A stretch of 64,000 nt of DNA from Actinomycetes bacterium (GCA_029782355.1 JAKOUY010000011.1:62001-126000); one strand, 5' to 3'. Positions 37,570-48,227 are shown, counted from the first letter of the stretch. Notes: generated from the sequence alone by a model not told the origin. Numbers and translations are program-made.

Positions 37570-38574
37570 ATGATGTTGGACCATGTGGCCACGGCGCTCC
37601 GCGAGGCGCTGGTTCGAGTCGAGGCGGCCAGCTCGACGGCCGAGCTGCGCGCTGCCGAGACCGAGTTGCTGGGCAAGCGCGGCCCGTTCGCCCAGTTCAA
37701 GGCGCAGCTCGGCGCGCTGGCATCGCCTGCCGACAAGCGCGACGGTGGGCGAGCGCTGAACGAGGCCACCCAGCGGGTGAGCGCCGCGCTGGCAGCGCGG
37801 CGCGCCGACCTGGCCGCCGCCGAGCGCGCCATCCAGCTGGAGGCCGAACGCCTCGATCTCACCGAGGTCCGCATCGCGCCGCGCCGCGGCCACGCCCACA
37901 TCGTCACCCAGGCATGGGAGCGGCTGGAGGACGTGTTCATCGGACTCGGCTTCCAGGTCGCCGAAGGGCCGGAGGTGGAGACCGACTGGTACAACTTCGA
38001 GGCGCTGAACACGCCGCCGAACCATCCGGCGCGCAGCGAGCACGACACCTTCTACCTCGACTACGGGACGCCCGGATCGACGTTGCTGCGCACCCACACC
38101 TCGCCCGTGCAGATCCGGGTGATGCAGACCCTGACCCCGCCCATCTACATGGTCATGCCCGGCCGGGTGTTCCGCAACGAGACCGCCGACGCGACCCACC
38201 TCGCCGTCTTCCACCAGATCGAGGGTCTGGTGGTCGATCGTGGCATCACCCTGGCGCACCTGGCCGGGACGATCGAGGCGTTCACCAAGGCCTTCTTCGG
38301 GGACGGCTTCACGTCGCGCCTGCGCCCCAGCTACTTCCCGTTCACCGAGCCGTCCGGGGAGTTCGACATCCGCACCCCGCGGGGTGACTGGCTGGAGATC
38401 GGGGGGTGCGGGATGGTCCACCCGAACGTGATCCGTGCCGGCGGGTTGGATCCGGAGGAGTGGAGTGGGTTCGCCTTCGGTTTCGGGATCGACCGGATGG
38501 CCAAGGAGCGCCACGGCGTCGGCGACGTGCGCGAGATGTACTCCAACGACCTGCGCTTCCTGGAGCAGTTCTGA
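37570..38574 (+). CDS. pheS: Phenylalanine--tRNA ligase alpha subunit
   Basis: About 334 residues. The N-terminal coiled coil (about 1-90, binding tRNA-Phe) is followed by the class II core: HIVTQAWERLEDVFIGLGF, GPEVETDWYNFEALN, LLRTHTSPVQIR, PGRVFRNETADATH, and FGFGIDRMAKERHGVGDVRE (motif 3). The start is taken at the ATG at 37570, one of three close in-frame ATGs (37564, 37570, 37573), because GAAGGA ends 6 nt before it. The stop overlaps the pheT ATG. Confidence 0.96.
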   Translation: MMLDHVATALREALVRVEAASSTAELRAAETELLGKRGPFAQFKAQLGALASPADKRDGGRALNEATQRVSAALAARRADLAAAERAIQLEAERLDLTEVRIAPRRGHAHIVTQAWERLEDVFIGLGFQVAEGPEVETDWYNFEALNTPPNHPARSEHDTFYLDYGTPGSTLLRTHTSPVQIRVMQTLTPPIYMVMPGRVFRNETADATHLAVFHQIEGLVVDRGITLAHLAGTIEAFTKAFFGDGFTSRLRPSYFPFTEPSGEFDIRTPRGDWLEIGGCGMVHPNVIRAGGLDPEEWSGFAFGFGIDRMAKERHGVGDVREMYSNDLRFLEQF

Positions 38575-40928
38575 TGAAGATCGTCCACTCCTGGCTGACC
38601 GACCTCGTCCCGGTGGGCGACGACGTGCCCGCCATCGCCGAGACGCTGACCGACCTCGGCCTCACCGTCGACGGCATCGACGAGGTCGGCGCCACCGTCG
38701 ACGGCGTGATCACCGCCCGCGTGCTGCGCGCCGAATCGCATCCCGACGCGGCCAAGATCCACCGGGTGTTCGTCGACACCGGCGACGGGCGCGAGCGGCA
38801 CGTGTGGTGCGGGGCGTTCAACATGCGCGCCGGCGACGTCGTGCCCCTGGCCACGCCGGGCACGGTGATGCCCGACGGTCGGCGGATCGAGCCCAAGCCG
38901 ATCCTGTCGATCGCCAGCGACGGCATGCTCTGCTCGGCGCGCGAGCTGGGCCTCGGCGACGACCACGCCGGGATCCTCATCCTTCCCGAGGGCACCCGCC
39001 TCGGCGTGCCGTACGGCGAGGCGCTCGGGTTGCACCGGGAGACGGTGTACGACCTCGACGTCACCCGCAACCTGCCCGACTGCTTCGGTCACCGGGGCGT
39101 GGCCCGCCAGCTGGGTGCCCGCCTCGGCGTCGCGGTCGTCGATCAGCCCGACGTCGACGGGCTGTTCCACGAGGGCCGGGTGGCACCCGTGGAGATCGTT
39201 GCCGGCGAGCGCTGCGGCCGGTTCACCACGTTCGTCATCACCGGGGTGCGCGTCGGCGCCTCGCCGGACTGGATCGCCAGCCGGTTGACCGCCGCCGGGA
39301 TGCGCCCGATCAACAACGTCGTCGACGTCAGCAACTACGTGATGCTGGAGTGCAACCAACCGAACCATGCGTACGACCTCGACACCCTCGGCGGCGGCGG
39401 GTTCCGCATCCGCCTGGCCGGCGACGGCGAGCAGCTGACCACGCTCGACGGGGCGGTGCACACCTTGACCGGCGACGACCTGCTGATCTGCGATGCCCAC
39501 GACACGCCCATCGGGCTGGCGGGGATCATGGGCGGGCTGGACACCGAGATCAGCGAGGCGACCACCACGATCGCCCTGGAGATCGCCTGGTTCGAGCCGA
39601 TCGGCGTCGCCGTCAGCGCTCGACGTCGCGGCCTGCGCTCGGAAGCGTCGCTGCGCTTCGAGCGCGGCGTCGACCCGGGGAACGGCATTCCCTCGGCGGC
39701 GGCACGCTTCGTCGAACTGCTCCGCCTGACCTGCCCGGATCTGCGCTGCGAGGGCGCCGCCGACGAGACCGCCGGCGCAACGCGACCGGGCCACCGGGAG
39801 ATCCACACCTCCGCGGCGCGGATCAACGCCCGGCTGGGCACCGAGCTGTCGGCCGAGGAGATGGCCGCGCTCATCCGCCCACTGGGCATGCCCACCACGG
39901 TCGAGGCCTCCGGGGCGATGGTGGTCCTCCCACCCAGCTACCGGCCGGACATCCTCGAGACCGTCGACGTGGCCGAGGAGGTCGCCCGACAGTACGGCTA
40001 CGGTCGAATCGGTCGGGCGGTCCCCAACTCGACGATGCACGGCCGGCTCTCCGTGGTGCAGGCCCGCCGCCGCCAGCTGCGCCAGGTCCTGCTCGGACTG
40101 GGGATCAGCGAGGCGATGCCCAATCCGTTCCTGGCCGAGCACGACCTGGCCCGCGCCGGCCTCGACGGCCCGGTCGTACGCATCGTCAACTCGCTGGTCG
40201 CCGACGAGAGCGTGCTGCGCACCTCGTTGCGCCCCGGGTTGCTCAAGGCCGTGGCCTTCAACCAGTCGCACCGCCGCAGTGGTGCCCGGCTCTACGAGAT
40301 CGGCCACGTCTACCCGCCGGGTGACGGCGAGCTGCCCGACGAGCACGAGATGCTCGGCGTCGTCCTGGCCGGTGAGCCGGCGCCCGCTGCGGTCGACGTC
40401 TGGCGTCAACTGGTGGCGGCGATGGGCTTCGGTGCCCGCCTGGACCAGTCGGTCGTGCCGCCGGGCCTGCACCCGACGCGCGCCGCCACGCTGACGCTCG
40501 GCAAGCAGGTGATCGGTGTGGTCGGCGAGGTCCATCCGGACGTGCTCGACGCCTCCGGCATCGACGATCGGGTCGCCGTGGTGGAGCTCGACCTGTCGGT
40601 GCTCCTCACCCAAGAGCCGAAGGTGCCGACCTGGAAGCCCACCAGCCGGTTCCCCTCGAGCGACCTCGATCTGGCCTTCGTCACCCCGGACTCGGTCATC
40701 GCCGAGAAGGTCGACAAGGCGATCCGTCAGGCCGCCGGCACGCTGCTGGTGGACCTGGCGCTGTTCGACGTCTACCGCGGCCCAGGCGTCCCCGACGGGT
40801 CGCGCAGCCTGGCCTACCGCCTGCGCCTGCAGGCACCGGATCGCACGTTGACCGAGGTGGACGTGGCCGCCGTGCGCGACCGGGCAGAGACGGCGTTGCG
40901 CAAGCTGGGCGCCTCCCTGCGTGGCTGA
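38574..40928 (+). CDS. pheT: Phenylalanine--tRNA ligase beta subunit
   Basis: 784 residues; with PheS forms the alpha2-beta2 synthetase. Domains in order: EMAP/OB-fold tRNA-binding domain (about 40-150, SHPDAAKIHRVFVDTG), B3/B4 editing domain (TRNLPDCFGHRGVARQLG, NNVVDVSNYVMLECNQPNHAYD), B5 domain, and the C-terminal catalytic-like and anticodon-binding (ferredoxin-fold) domains (FPSSDLDLAFVTPDSV, SLAYRLRLQAPDRTLTEVDV). Length is normal. The ATG shares bases with the pheS stop. A strong hairpin follows. Confidence 0.96.
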   Translation: MKIVHSWLTDLVPVGDDVPAIAETLTDLGLTVDGIDEVGATVDGVITARVLRAESHPDAAKIHRVFVDTGDGRERHVWCGAFNMRAGDVVPLATPGTVMPDGRRIEPKPILSIASDGMLCSARELGLGDDHAGILILPEGTRLGVPYGEALGLHRETVYDLDVTRNLPDCFGHRGVARQLGARLGVAVVDQPDVDGLFHEGRVAPVEIVAGERCGRFTTFVITGVRVGASPDWIASRLTAAGMRPINNVVDVSNYVMLECNQPNHAYDLDTLGGGGFRIRLAGDGEQLTTLDGAVHTLTGDDLLICDAHDTPIGLAGIMGGLDTEISEATTTIALEIAWFEPIGVAVSARRRGLRSEASLRFERGVDPGNGIPSAAARFVELLRLTCPDLRCEGAADETAGATRPGHREIHTSAARINARLGTELSAEEMAALIRPLGMPTTVEASGAMVVLPPSYRPDILETVDVAEEVARQYGYGRIGRAVPNSTMHGRLSVVQARRRQLRQVLLGLGISEAMPNPFLAEHDLARAGLDGPVVRIVNSLVADESVLRTSLRPGLLKAVAFNQSHRRSGARLYEIGHVYPPGDGELPDEHEMLGVVLAGEPAPAAVDVWRQLVAAMGFGARLDQSVVPPGLHPTRAATLTLGKQVIGVVGEVHPDVLDASGIDDRVAVVELDLSVLLTQEPKVPTWKPTSRFPSSDLDLAFVTPDSVIAEKVDKAIRQAAGTLLVDLALFDVYRGPGVPDGSRSLAYRLRLQAPDRTLTEVDVAAVRDRAETALRKLGASLRG

Positions 40929-40934
40929 TCCGGC

Positions 40935-40957
40935 GCCGCGCCGGCGACCGGCGCGGC
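40935..40957. terminator. Bidirectional hairpin between pheT and yqgE
   Basis: Perfect 10-bp GC-only stem GCCGCGCCGG/CCGGCGCGGC with a 3-nt loop, placed between the two convergent stop codons. There is no U-tract, as often proposed for actinobacterial terminators. Confidence 0.6.
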
Positions 40958-40961
40958 GGGT

Positions 40962-41492
40962 CTAGTTCATCGACAGCTCGTCGGGGGCGTTGGCCAGCCA
41001 GGCGGTGCGCCCGCCCTGGCGGCGGAGGACCACCCGCCACAGCTCGCCCGGTTCGGTGGAGAAGATGTCTTCCGGTTCGGCGGCCACCACCAGCCAGGCG
41101 CCGGCCAGCAACTCGCCGTCGAGCTGACCCGGGGACCATCCGGCGTAGCCGCGGAACACCCGCAGCCGGCGGGCGCCCGTGTCGGCCGGAGAGCGGGTCA
41201 TGTCGACGGTGCCGACCCGGTCGGGCCCGTCGAGGTCGACCAGGTGGGCCACGCCGATCAACGTGTCCTGCTCGACGGGACCGCCGCTGAACACGTGCTC
41301 CGGCGTGGCCAGGTGGCCGCGCCACTCGGCCAGCTCGTCGGGAAGCTCCTCGACCGAGGGCCGATTGATCACCAGGCCGAGCGCACCGTGCTCGTTGTGC
41401 TCGACCATGTAGATCACGCTGCGGTCGAAGTTCGGGTCGGCCAGCGGTGGCGTGGCCACCAGCAAGGTTCCGGCCGTCGATCCGATGGTCAT
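40962..41492 (-). CDS. YqgE/AlgH family protein
   Basis: 176 residues. GTLLVATPPLADPNFDRSVIYMVEHNEHGALGLVINRP is the family hallmark, with FSGGPVEQDTL and RVFRGYAGWSPGQLDGEL. The biochemical role is unknown; AlgH is described as a regulator in Pseudomonas. The ATG at 41492 is supported by CATACT 6 nt upstream. Divergent from argC, 116 bp away. Confidence 0.9.
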   Translation of the reverse strand: MTIGSTAGTLLVATPPLADPNFDRSVIYMVEHNEHGALGLVINRPSVEELPDELAEWRGHLATPEHVFSGGPVEQDTLIGVAHLVDLDGPDRVGTVDMTRSPADTGARRLRVFRGYAGWSPGQLDGELLAGAWLVVAAEPEDIFSTEPGELWRVVLRRQGGRTAWLANAPDELSMN

Positions 41493-41498
41493 GTGCTC

Positions 41499-41504
41499 AG
41501 TATG
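41499..41504 (-). promoter_or_regulatory. Probable -10 box of leaderless yqgE mRNA
   Basis: Minus-strand CATACT ends 6 nt before the ATG at 41492. Confidence 0.4.
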
Positions 41505-41571
41505 GCCGGGGTGGGGTCGGGACGGCGGGCCACCCGGCGCGACGGGGTGATCGACGCTCGGTCCAACTGAG

Positions 41572-41605
41572 TGCATGGTCATGCATCAGTCTGTATGATC
41601 ATGCG
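41572..41605 (+). promoter_or_regulatory. Paired ARG boxes and -10 region of argC
   Basis: TGCAT-GGTC-ATGCA at 41572-41585 and TGTAT-GATC-ATGCG at 41592-41605, starts 20 bp apart exactly as at carA. The second box contains TATGAT (41594-41599), a good -10 hexamer 9 nt before the argC ATG, so repressor binding would directly block RNA polymerase and the mRNA would be leaderless or nearly so. Confidence 0.65.
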
Positions 41606-41608
41606 TCT

Positions 41609-42628
41609 ATGGTTGCGGTCGGCATCATCGGCGCCTCCGGGTACACCGGGGCGGAGCTGCTCCGCCTGTGCGCCCATCACCCGGACTTCGAGGTCGTCTA
41701 CGCCACGGGAGATTCCCAGGCCGGTGGGCGCGCCGCCGACCTGTACCCGAGTCTCGCGGCCCGCTACCCCGACCTCGTCTTCGACCGCTTCGACCCGGAG
41801 CGAGCCCGGCAGTGCGAGGTGCTCTTCCTCGGGCTCCCGCACGAGGCGAGCATGGCCATGGCCCCCGAGGTCGTCGGCTCGGTGCGCTGCGTCGTCGATC
41901 TGTCGGCGGCGTTCCGCCTGCGCGACGCCGCCCTGTACCCGACGTGGTACGGCTTCACCCACGACCAACCGGCACTGCTCGCCACGGCGGTGTACGGCCT
42001 GCCCGAACGGCACCGCGACCGGCTCCGTGGGGCATCCCTGGTGGCTACGCCCGGGTGTCACGTCACCGCGGCCACCCTCGCCCTGGCACCCCTGGTGGAC
42101 GCCGGGTTGATCGAGCCCACCGGGGTGATCGTCGACTCGATCACCGGCGTCAGTGGCGCCGGGCGGGCGCTGAAGCACACCTCGATGTTCTGCACCGTGG
42201 ACGGCGACCTCAACGCCTACGGCCTGCTCGATCATCGTCACACCCCGGAGATCGAGCAGGAGACCGGTGCCCAGGTCCTGTTCACCCCGCACCTGGCACC
42301 GCTCAGCCGTGGCTTGCTGTCGACCTGCTACGCCCGGCCCCGCGCGCCCATCGGCTCCACGGCCGACGTGCTCGACGCGCTGCGCCAGGCCTATGCCGGT
42401 GAGCCGTTCGTCGTCGTCGGCGAGACGTCCCCGTCGACCAAGGCGGTGACGGGCAGCAACGTCGCCCAGCTCACCGCCCGGTACGACGCCAGAACCGCCA
42501 CCGTGGTGTCCATCTGCGCCATCGACAACCTGGCCAAGGGCGCGGCCGGGGGAGCGGTGCAGGCCGCCAACGTGGCCCTCGGGCTGGACGAGAGCACCGG
42601 CCTCACCACCGTCGGGGTGTACCCGTGA
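41609..42628 (+). CDS. argC: N-acetyl-gamma-glutamyl-phosphate reductase
   Basis: 339 residues; third step of arginine synthesis, NADPH-dependent. The Rossmann start is VAVGIIGASGYTGAELLRL and the catalytic Cys lies in VATPGCHVTAATLAL. FTPHLAPLSRGLLSTCYA is a further family motif. The ATG at 41609 follows the second ARG box by only 3 nt and has no ribosome site. The stop overlaps the argB GTG. The usual next gene of actinobacterial clusters, argJ, is missing. Confidence 0.96.
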   Translation: MVAVGIIGASGYTGAELLRLCAHHPDFEVVYATGDSQAGGRAADLYPSLAARYPDLVFDRFDPERARQCEVLFLGLPHEASMAMAPEVVGSVRCVVDLSAAFRLRDAALYPTWYGFTHDQPALLATAVYGLPERHRDRLRGASLVATPGCHVTAATLALAPLVDAGLIEPTGVIVDSITGVSGAGRALKHTSMFCTVDGDLNAYGLLDHRHTPEIEQETGAQVLFTPHLAPLSRGLLSTCYARPRAPIGSTADVLDALRQAYAGEPFVVVGETSPSTKAVTGSNVAQLTARYDARTATVVSICAIDNLAKGAAGGAVQAANVALGLDESTGLTTVGVYP

Positions 42629-43491
42629 AGGCCGCCCAGGCCCGGGCGGCCACCCTGGTCGAGGCGCTGCCCTACATCCGTCGATTCGCCGACCAGGTGG
42701 TGGTGGTCAAGTACGGCGGCAATGCGCTGGCCGGGGCCTCCGACCACGACGGCCTGGCGCTGTTCGCCCAGGACGTCGTGCTGATGCGCCAGGTGGGGAT
42801 GCGCCCGGTGGTCGTCCACGGTGGGGGTCCGCAGATCAGCGAGCTGATGAGCCGCCTGGGGATGCAGCCCGAGTTCCGTGACGGGCTGCGGGTCACCGAC
42901 GCCGGCACCGTGGGGGTGGTCCAGATGGTCCTCACCGGGCAGGTCAACCCGCAGATCGTCGCAGCCATCAACGTCCACGGCCCGCTGGCGGTGGGCGTGT
43001 CCGGCGGCGACGCCGGTCTGATCCGTGCCGTCGCCCGCGACGAACGGCTCGGGTTCGTCGGCGACGTGCAGACGGTGAACCCGACGATCCTGCGCCGCCT
43101 GCTGGACGACGAGTTCATCCCGGTGGTGGCCACCGTGGGCACTGACGACATCGGCCGGCCGTACAACATCAACGCCGACGCCGTGGCCGGTGCGATCGCC
43201 GAGGCGCTGGGGGCGGCCAAGCTGGTCTACCTGACCGACATCGACGGGTTGCGCCGGGTCGTCGACGATCCGAGCAGCCTGATCCGCCAGACCACGCCCG
43301 ACGAGCTGGACGAGCTGATGGCCGACGGGACCATCGCCGGGGGGATGATCCCCAAGGTGGAGAGCTGCGTCCACGCGGTGCGGGCCGGCGTGGGCCGGGC
43401 GCACATCCTCGACGGGCGGATCCCGCATGTGCTGCTCCTCGAGGTGTTCACCGACGAGGGCATCGGCACCATGGTCGTGGGGGAGCGGTGA
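42625..43491 (+). CDS. argB: Acetylglutamate kinase
   Basis: 288 residues; phosphorylates N-acetylglutamate. VVVVKYGGNALA, RPVVVHGGGPQISELMSRLG and NINADAVAGAIAEALGAAKLVYLTDIDG are characteristic; GGMIPKVESCVHAVRAGV closes the ATP site. The N-terminal helix (KAAQARAATLVEALPYIRRF) is of the kind present in arginine-inhibited hexameric forms. GTG start in a GTGA overlap with argC. Confidence 0.96.
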   Translation: MKAAQARAATLVEALPYIRRFADQVVVVKYGGNALAGASDHDGLALFAQDVVLMRQVGMRPVVVHGGGPQISELMSRLGMQPEFRDGLRVTDAGTVGVVQMVLTGQVNPQIVAAINVHGPLAVGVSGGDAGLIRAVARDERLGFVGDVQTVNPTILRRLLDDEFIPVVATVGTDDIGRPYNINADAVAGAIAEALGAAKLVYLTDIDGLRRVVDDPSSLIRQTTPDELDELMADGTIAGGMIPKVESCVHAVRAGVGRAHILDGRIPHVLLLEVFTDEGIGTMVVGER

Positions 43492-44696
43492 TGGCGTCCC
43501 ACCGGTTCGACACCTCGGCCGCCCACGGCGGCTGCCCGTTCATGCCCGTGTTCGCGCCCCCGGCGGTGATGTTCGCCCGCGGGTCTGGCACCGAGCTGTG
43601 GGACACGGACGGCCGGCGCTATCTCGACTTCCTCGGCGGCCTGGCCGTGGTCGGCCTGGGCCACGCCAACCCGGCGGTCACCGACGCCGTCAGCCGCCAG
43701 GCGGCCACCCTCACCCACGTCTCCAACCTGTTCGCCAACGCCGCCGCCGCCCAGGCGGCCCTCGACCTCGTCGGCCTGCTGGCCGAGGTCACGGGCGCCG
43801 ACGGGCAGGTGTTCTTCTGCAACAGCGGGGCGGAAGCCAACGAGGCCGCGCTAAAGCTGGCCCGCAAGTTCGGCGGGCGCGGCCGCTATGGGGTGATCAG
43901 CGCCTATGGCAGCTTCCACGGCCGGACCCTGGCCACGCTGGCGGCCACCGGGCAACCGGCCAAGCACGAACCGTTCCAGCCGATGCCCGACGGCTTCCGC
44001 CACGCCCCGTACAACGACCTCGACGCCCTGGCGTCGACCATCGATCCGACGGTGGCGGCGATCCTGCTCGAGCCGGTCCAGGGCGAGGGCGGGGTGATCC
44101 CGGCGGATCCCGGCTATCTGGCAGCCGTGCGCCAGTTGTGCGACGAGCGCGGCCTGATCCTGATCGTCGACGAGATCCAGACCGGGCTGGGGCGCACCGG
44201 GGCCTGGTTCGGCTTCGAGCACGCCGGGATCGTCCCCGACGTGGTGACGATGGCCAAGGGGCTGGGCAACGGGTTCCCGGTCGGCGCCACCTGGGCCCGG
44301 CGGGAGATCGCCGCGGTGTTCCAGCCCGGTGACCACGGCAGCACCTACAGCGGCACCGCCCTGGCCGGTGCCGTGGTCAGTGCGGTGCTCGGCGAGATGC
44401 GCCGCCTGGACGCCCCGGGCCTCGCTCGTCGAGCGGGTCAGCGCCTCGCGGCTGCTCTCGACGGCGTCCACGGCGTGCGCACCGTCCGCGGCGCCGGACT
44501 GCTGCTGGCGGCCGAGCTCGACGAGGGGATCGACGCCAAGGCGGTGGCCGCCGGCCTGTTGCGTCGCGGCCTGGTGGTCAACGCCGTCACCCCCACGGCG
44601 ATCCGCCTGGCCCCGCCGATGACCGTGTCCGACGCCGAGGTCGACGAGGCCGTCGGCCTGATCCGGGAGGAGCTGTCGTGCCACGCCACCTCTTGA
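43491..44696 (+). CDS. argD: Acetylornithine aminotransferase
   Basis: 401 residues, PLP-dependent class III aminotransferase; makes N-acetylornithine. Motifs: YLDFLGGLAVVGLGHANPAV, FFCNSGAEANEAALKLAR, SFHGRTLATLAATG, and LILIVDEIQTGLGRTG leading to the PLP Lys in VTMAKGLGNGFPVGA. The start is the ATG at 43491 (one-base overlap with argB, GGGAG 6 nt upstream); GTG at 43488 is an alternative. It runs 19 bp into argF. Confidence 0.95.
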   Translation: MASHRFDTSAAHGGCPFMPVFAPPAVMFARGSGTELWDTDGRRYLDFLGGLAVVGLGHANPAVTDAVSRQAATLTHVSNLFANAAAAQAALDLVGLLAEVTGADGQVFFCNSGAEANEAALKLARKFGGRGRYGVISAYGSFHGRTLATLAATGQPAKHEPFQPMPDGFRHAPYNDLDALASTIDPTVAAILLEPVQGEGGVIPADPGYLAAVRQLCDERGLILIVDEIQTGLGRTGAWFGFEHAGIVPDVVTMAKGLGNGFPVGATWARREIAAVFQPGDHGSTYSGTALAGAVVSAVLGEMRRLDAPGLARRAGQRLAAALDGVHGVRTVRGAGLLLAAELDEGIDAKAVAAGLLRRGLVVNAVTPTAIRLAPPMTVSDAEVDEAVGLIREELSCHATS

Positions 44697-45574
44697 CCGT
44701 CGCCGACCTCTCCGCCGGGGAGCTGGCCGAGCTGGTCGACCGGGCGACGCGCCCGTCACTCGGCACCCCCCTGACCGGTCGGGGGGTGGCGATGATCTTC
44801 GAGAAGCCCTCCAACCGGACGCGTCAATCGACGGAGATGGCGGTCGTCCAGCTCGGCGGGCACCCGGTCTACACCCGCGGCGAGGAGATCGGCTTCGACA
44901 GCCGTGAGCCGGTCGAGGACGTCACCCGGGTGATGGCCGGATACCACGCCGTGCTGACCGCCCGGGTGTTCGACCACGCCGTCCTGCGGCGGATGGCGGC
45001 GGTCGATGCGATCCCCGTGGTCAACCTGCTGAGCGACTGGTCCCACCCGCTGCAGGCCCTCGCCGACGTCGTCACGATGCGCCAGGTGCATGGCTCGCTG
45101 GCCGGCCTCGCCGTGGCCTGGGTGGGGGACTACAACAACGTCGCTCGATCGCTGGCCGAGGCGTGCGTGCTGCTCGGCGCCGACATCGCCCTGGCCGCCC
45201 CGACCGGGTACGGCCCGGCCGAGCACGAGGTCGAACGGCTGCGCCTGCTCGGCTCGGGCACCGTGCGGGTCGTGACCCGGGCGGTCGACGCGGTGCGTGG
45301 CGCGCTGGCGGTGCACACCGACACCTGGACCTCGATGGGCCAGGAGGCCGAGAAGGGCACCCGGGCCCAGGCGTTCGAGGCCTTCCGGGTCGACGAGCCG
45401 CTGATGGCCCATGCCGACCCGGCGGCCGGGTTCTACCACTGCCTGCCGGCCTACCGCGGCCAGGAGGTCAGCGCCGCGGTGATCGACGGTCCGCGCAGCC
45501 ACGTCATCGCCCAGTCCCACCGCCGCCTCGACGCCGCCCGGGCGGTGCTGTCGTTCGTGATCGAGGAGTCCTGA
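44678..45574 (+). CDS. argF: Ornithine carbamoyltransferase
   Basis: 298 residues; joins carbamoyl phosphate and ornithine to citrulline. The carbamoyl-phosphate loop reads FEKPSNRTRQSTEMA (usually STRTR), then LLSDWSHPLQALAD, and HCLPAYRGQEVS marks ornithine binding. GTG start inside the end of argD. The substrate carbamoyl phosphate comes from carAB in the same window, which carries matching ARG boxes. Confidence 0.95.
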   Translation: MPRHLLTVADLSAGELAELVDRATRPSLGTPLTGRGVAMIFEKPSNRTRQSTEMAVVQLGGHPVYTRGEEIGFDSREPVEDVTRVMAGYHAVLTARVFDHAVLRRMAAVDAIPVVNLLSDWSHPLQALADVVTMRQVHGSLAGLAVAWVGDYNNVARSLAEACVLLGADIALAAPTGYGPAEHEVERLRLLGSGTVRVVTRAVDAVRGALAVHTDTWTSMGQEAEKGTRAQAFEAFRVDEPLMAHADPAAGFYHCLPAYRGQEVSAAVIDGPRSHVIAQSHRRLDAARAVLSFVIEES

Positions 45575-46037
45575 TGGCATCGAAGGTCCAGCGCCAGCAG
45601 GCCATCGCCCGGCTGATCGGCCGCCAGGGCGTGACCAATCAGCCCCAGCTGGTCGAGCTGCTCGCCGAGGACGGCATCGCCGCCACCCAGGCCACGGTGT
45701 CACGCGACCTCGACGACCTCGGCGCGGTCAAGGTGCGCGTCCCCGGCGGTGAGTCGGTCTACGCCATCCCGGAGTACGAGCCCAACCGCTTGGCACCCGA
45801 GGACCAGTTGCGCCGGGTGATGAGCGAGTGGGTTGCCGAAGCCCGTTCGGCCGGGAACCTGGTCGTCCTGCGCACGCCACCGGGATGCGCGCACGTCGTC
45901 GCCTCGGCCCTCGACCGCAGCGGCCTGGCCGGGCTGCTCGGCACGGTGGCCGGCGACGACACCCTGCTGTGCGTCGCCGAGGACGGGGTCGGCGGCGCCG
46001 ACTTGGCGGCCACGCTGCGCGACCTGGCGGGCCTGGC

Positions 46038-46041
<4 letters not shown>
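45574..46041 (+). CDS. argR: Arginine repressor ArgR
   Basis: 155 residues; hexameric winged-helix regulator that binds ARG boxes with arginine as co-repressor. The DNA-binding domain (about 1-70) reads GVTNQPQLVELLAEDGIAATQATVSRDLDDLGAVKVR; the C-terminal domain has NLVVLRTPPGCAHVVASALD and GTVAGDDTLLCVAED with the arginine-binding Asp pair. GAGGAG precedes the ATG, which overlaps the argF stop. Its candidate targets here are the paired boxes before carA and argC. Confidence 0.95.
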
Positions 46042-47400
<1,359 letters not shown>

Positions 47401-47420
<20 letters not shown>

Positions 47421-47913
47421 GCTGCTGGACGCCTCGGCTGACGAGGTCGCCCCACGGCTGCTCGGCCTGGTCTGGCGGATCCAGGGCCAGCTGGCCCGGA
47501 TCACCGAGGTCGAGGCCTACACCGAGGACGATCCCGCCAGTCACTCGTTCCGCGGCCGGACACCGCGCAACGCAACCATGTTCGGACCGCCCGGCCGCCT
47601 GTACGTCTACCTGATCTACGGGATGCACCACTGCGCCAACATCGTCACCGGCGCGTCGGGTCGGGGTGAGGCGGTGCTGATCCGTGCCGCCCTCGTCGCC
47701 GGCGTGGAGGCGCGCCGCACCACGGGTCCGGGCCGACTGTGCCGGGTGCTGGGGATCGACCGGGGCCAGGACGGCGACCCGGTCGCGCTGTTCGACGACG
47801 GCGCCCGGCCGGACCGGATCCGGGTCACCCCGCGGATCGGCATCCGCCACGCCGCCGAGTGGCCGCGCCGCTGGGTCGCCGAGCGCGACACCTGGCCCGA
47901 TCTGCGCGGCTGA
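47401..47913 (+). CDS. mpg: 3-methyladenine DNA glycosylase, AAG/MPG family
   Basis: 170 residues; base-excision repair of alkylated purines. ITEVEAYTEDDPASHSFRGRTPRNATMFGPPGRLYVYLIYGMHHCANIVTG-type sequence includes the catalytic Glu (EVEAY) and DNA-intercalating Tyr region. The GTG at 47401 lies 20 bp inside argH. In M. tuberculosis mpg also lies close before tyrS, so this placement is conserved. Confidence 0.92.
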
Positions 47914-47918
47914 CGGCT

Positions 47919-48215
47919 TCAGGCCTGTGGCGGCGGCAGCGCCGATCCGGGCTCCGGCAGCGGGGTGCCGGGCGCGGTGAAGGTGGCCTGCTCGATGCCC
48001 CGGGTCTGCAACACCACCGGATCGAGGGTGACCTGGCAGGTCTCGCAGCGGACGAACTCGCCAACCCGCTTCACCGGGATCAGCGGCACGAAGAACAGCG
48101 TGAACCAGCGCCGCAGGGCGAGGTGGGCGTAGGTTCGCGGGGCGTTGCACACCGGGCAGTGAAAGGATCCGCCGCCGAGGCGTGAGGAGCGGGTCCGCCA
48201 TCCGAAGATCAGCAT
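47919..48215 (-). CDS. Zinc-ribbon membrane-associated small protein
   Basis: 98 residues. Two CxxC pairs (FHCPVCNAPRTY and VRCETCQVTL) flank a hydrophobic stretch (WFTLFFVPLIPVKRVGEF), the layout of the zinc-ribbon family near actinobacterial housekeeping genes. Function unknown. The ATG at 48215 has TAGGGT 6 nt upstream. Convergent with mpg, only 5 bp apart, divergent from ppk2. Confidence 0.75.
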   Translation of the reverse strand: MLIFGWRTRSSRLGGGSFHCPVCNAPRTYAHLALRRWFTLFFVPLIPVKRVGEFVRCETCQVTLDPVVLQTRGIEQATFTAPGTPLPEPGSALPPPQA

Positions 48216-48221
48216 GGGCCA

Positions 48222-48227
48222 ACCCTA
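48222..48227 (-). promoter_or_regulatory. Probable -10 box of the zinc-ribbon gene
   Basis: Minus-strand TAGGGT ends 6 nt before the ATG at 48215. Confidence 0.45.
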
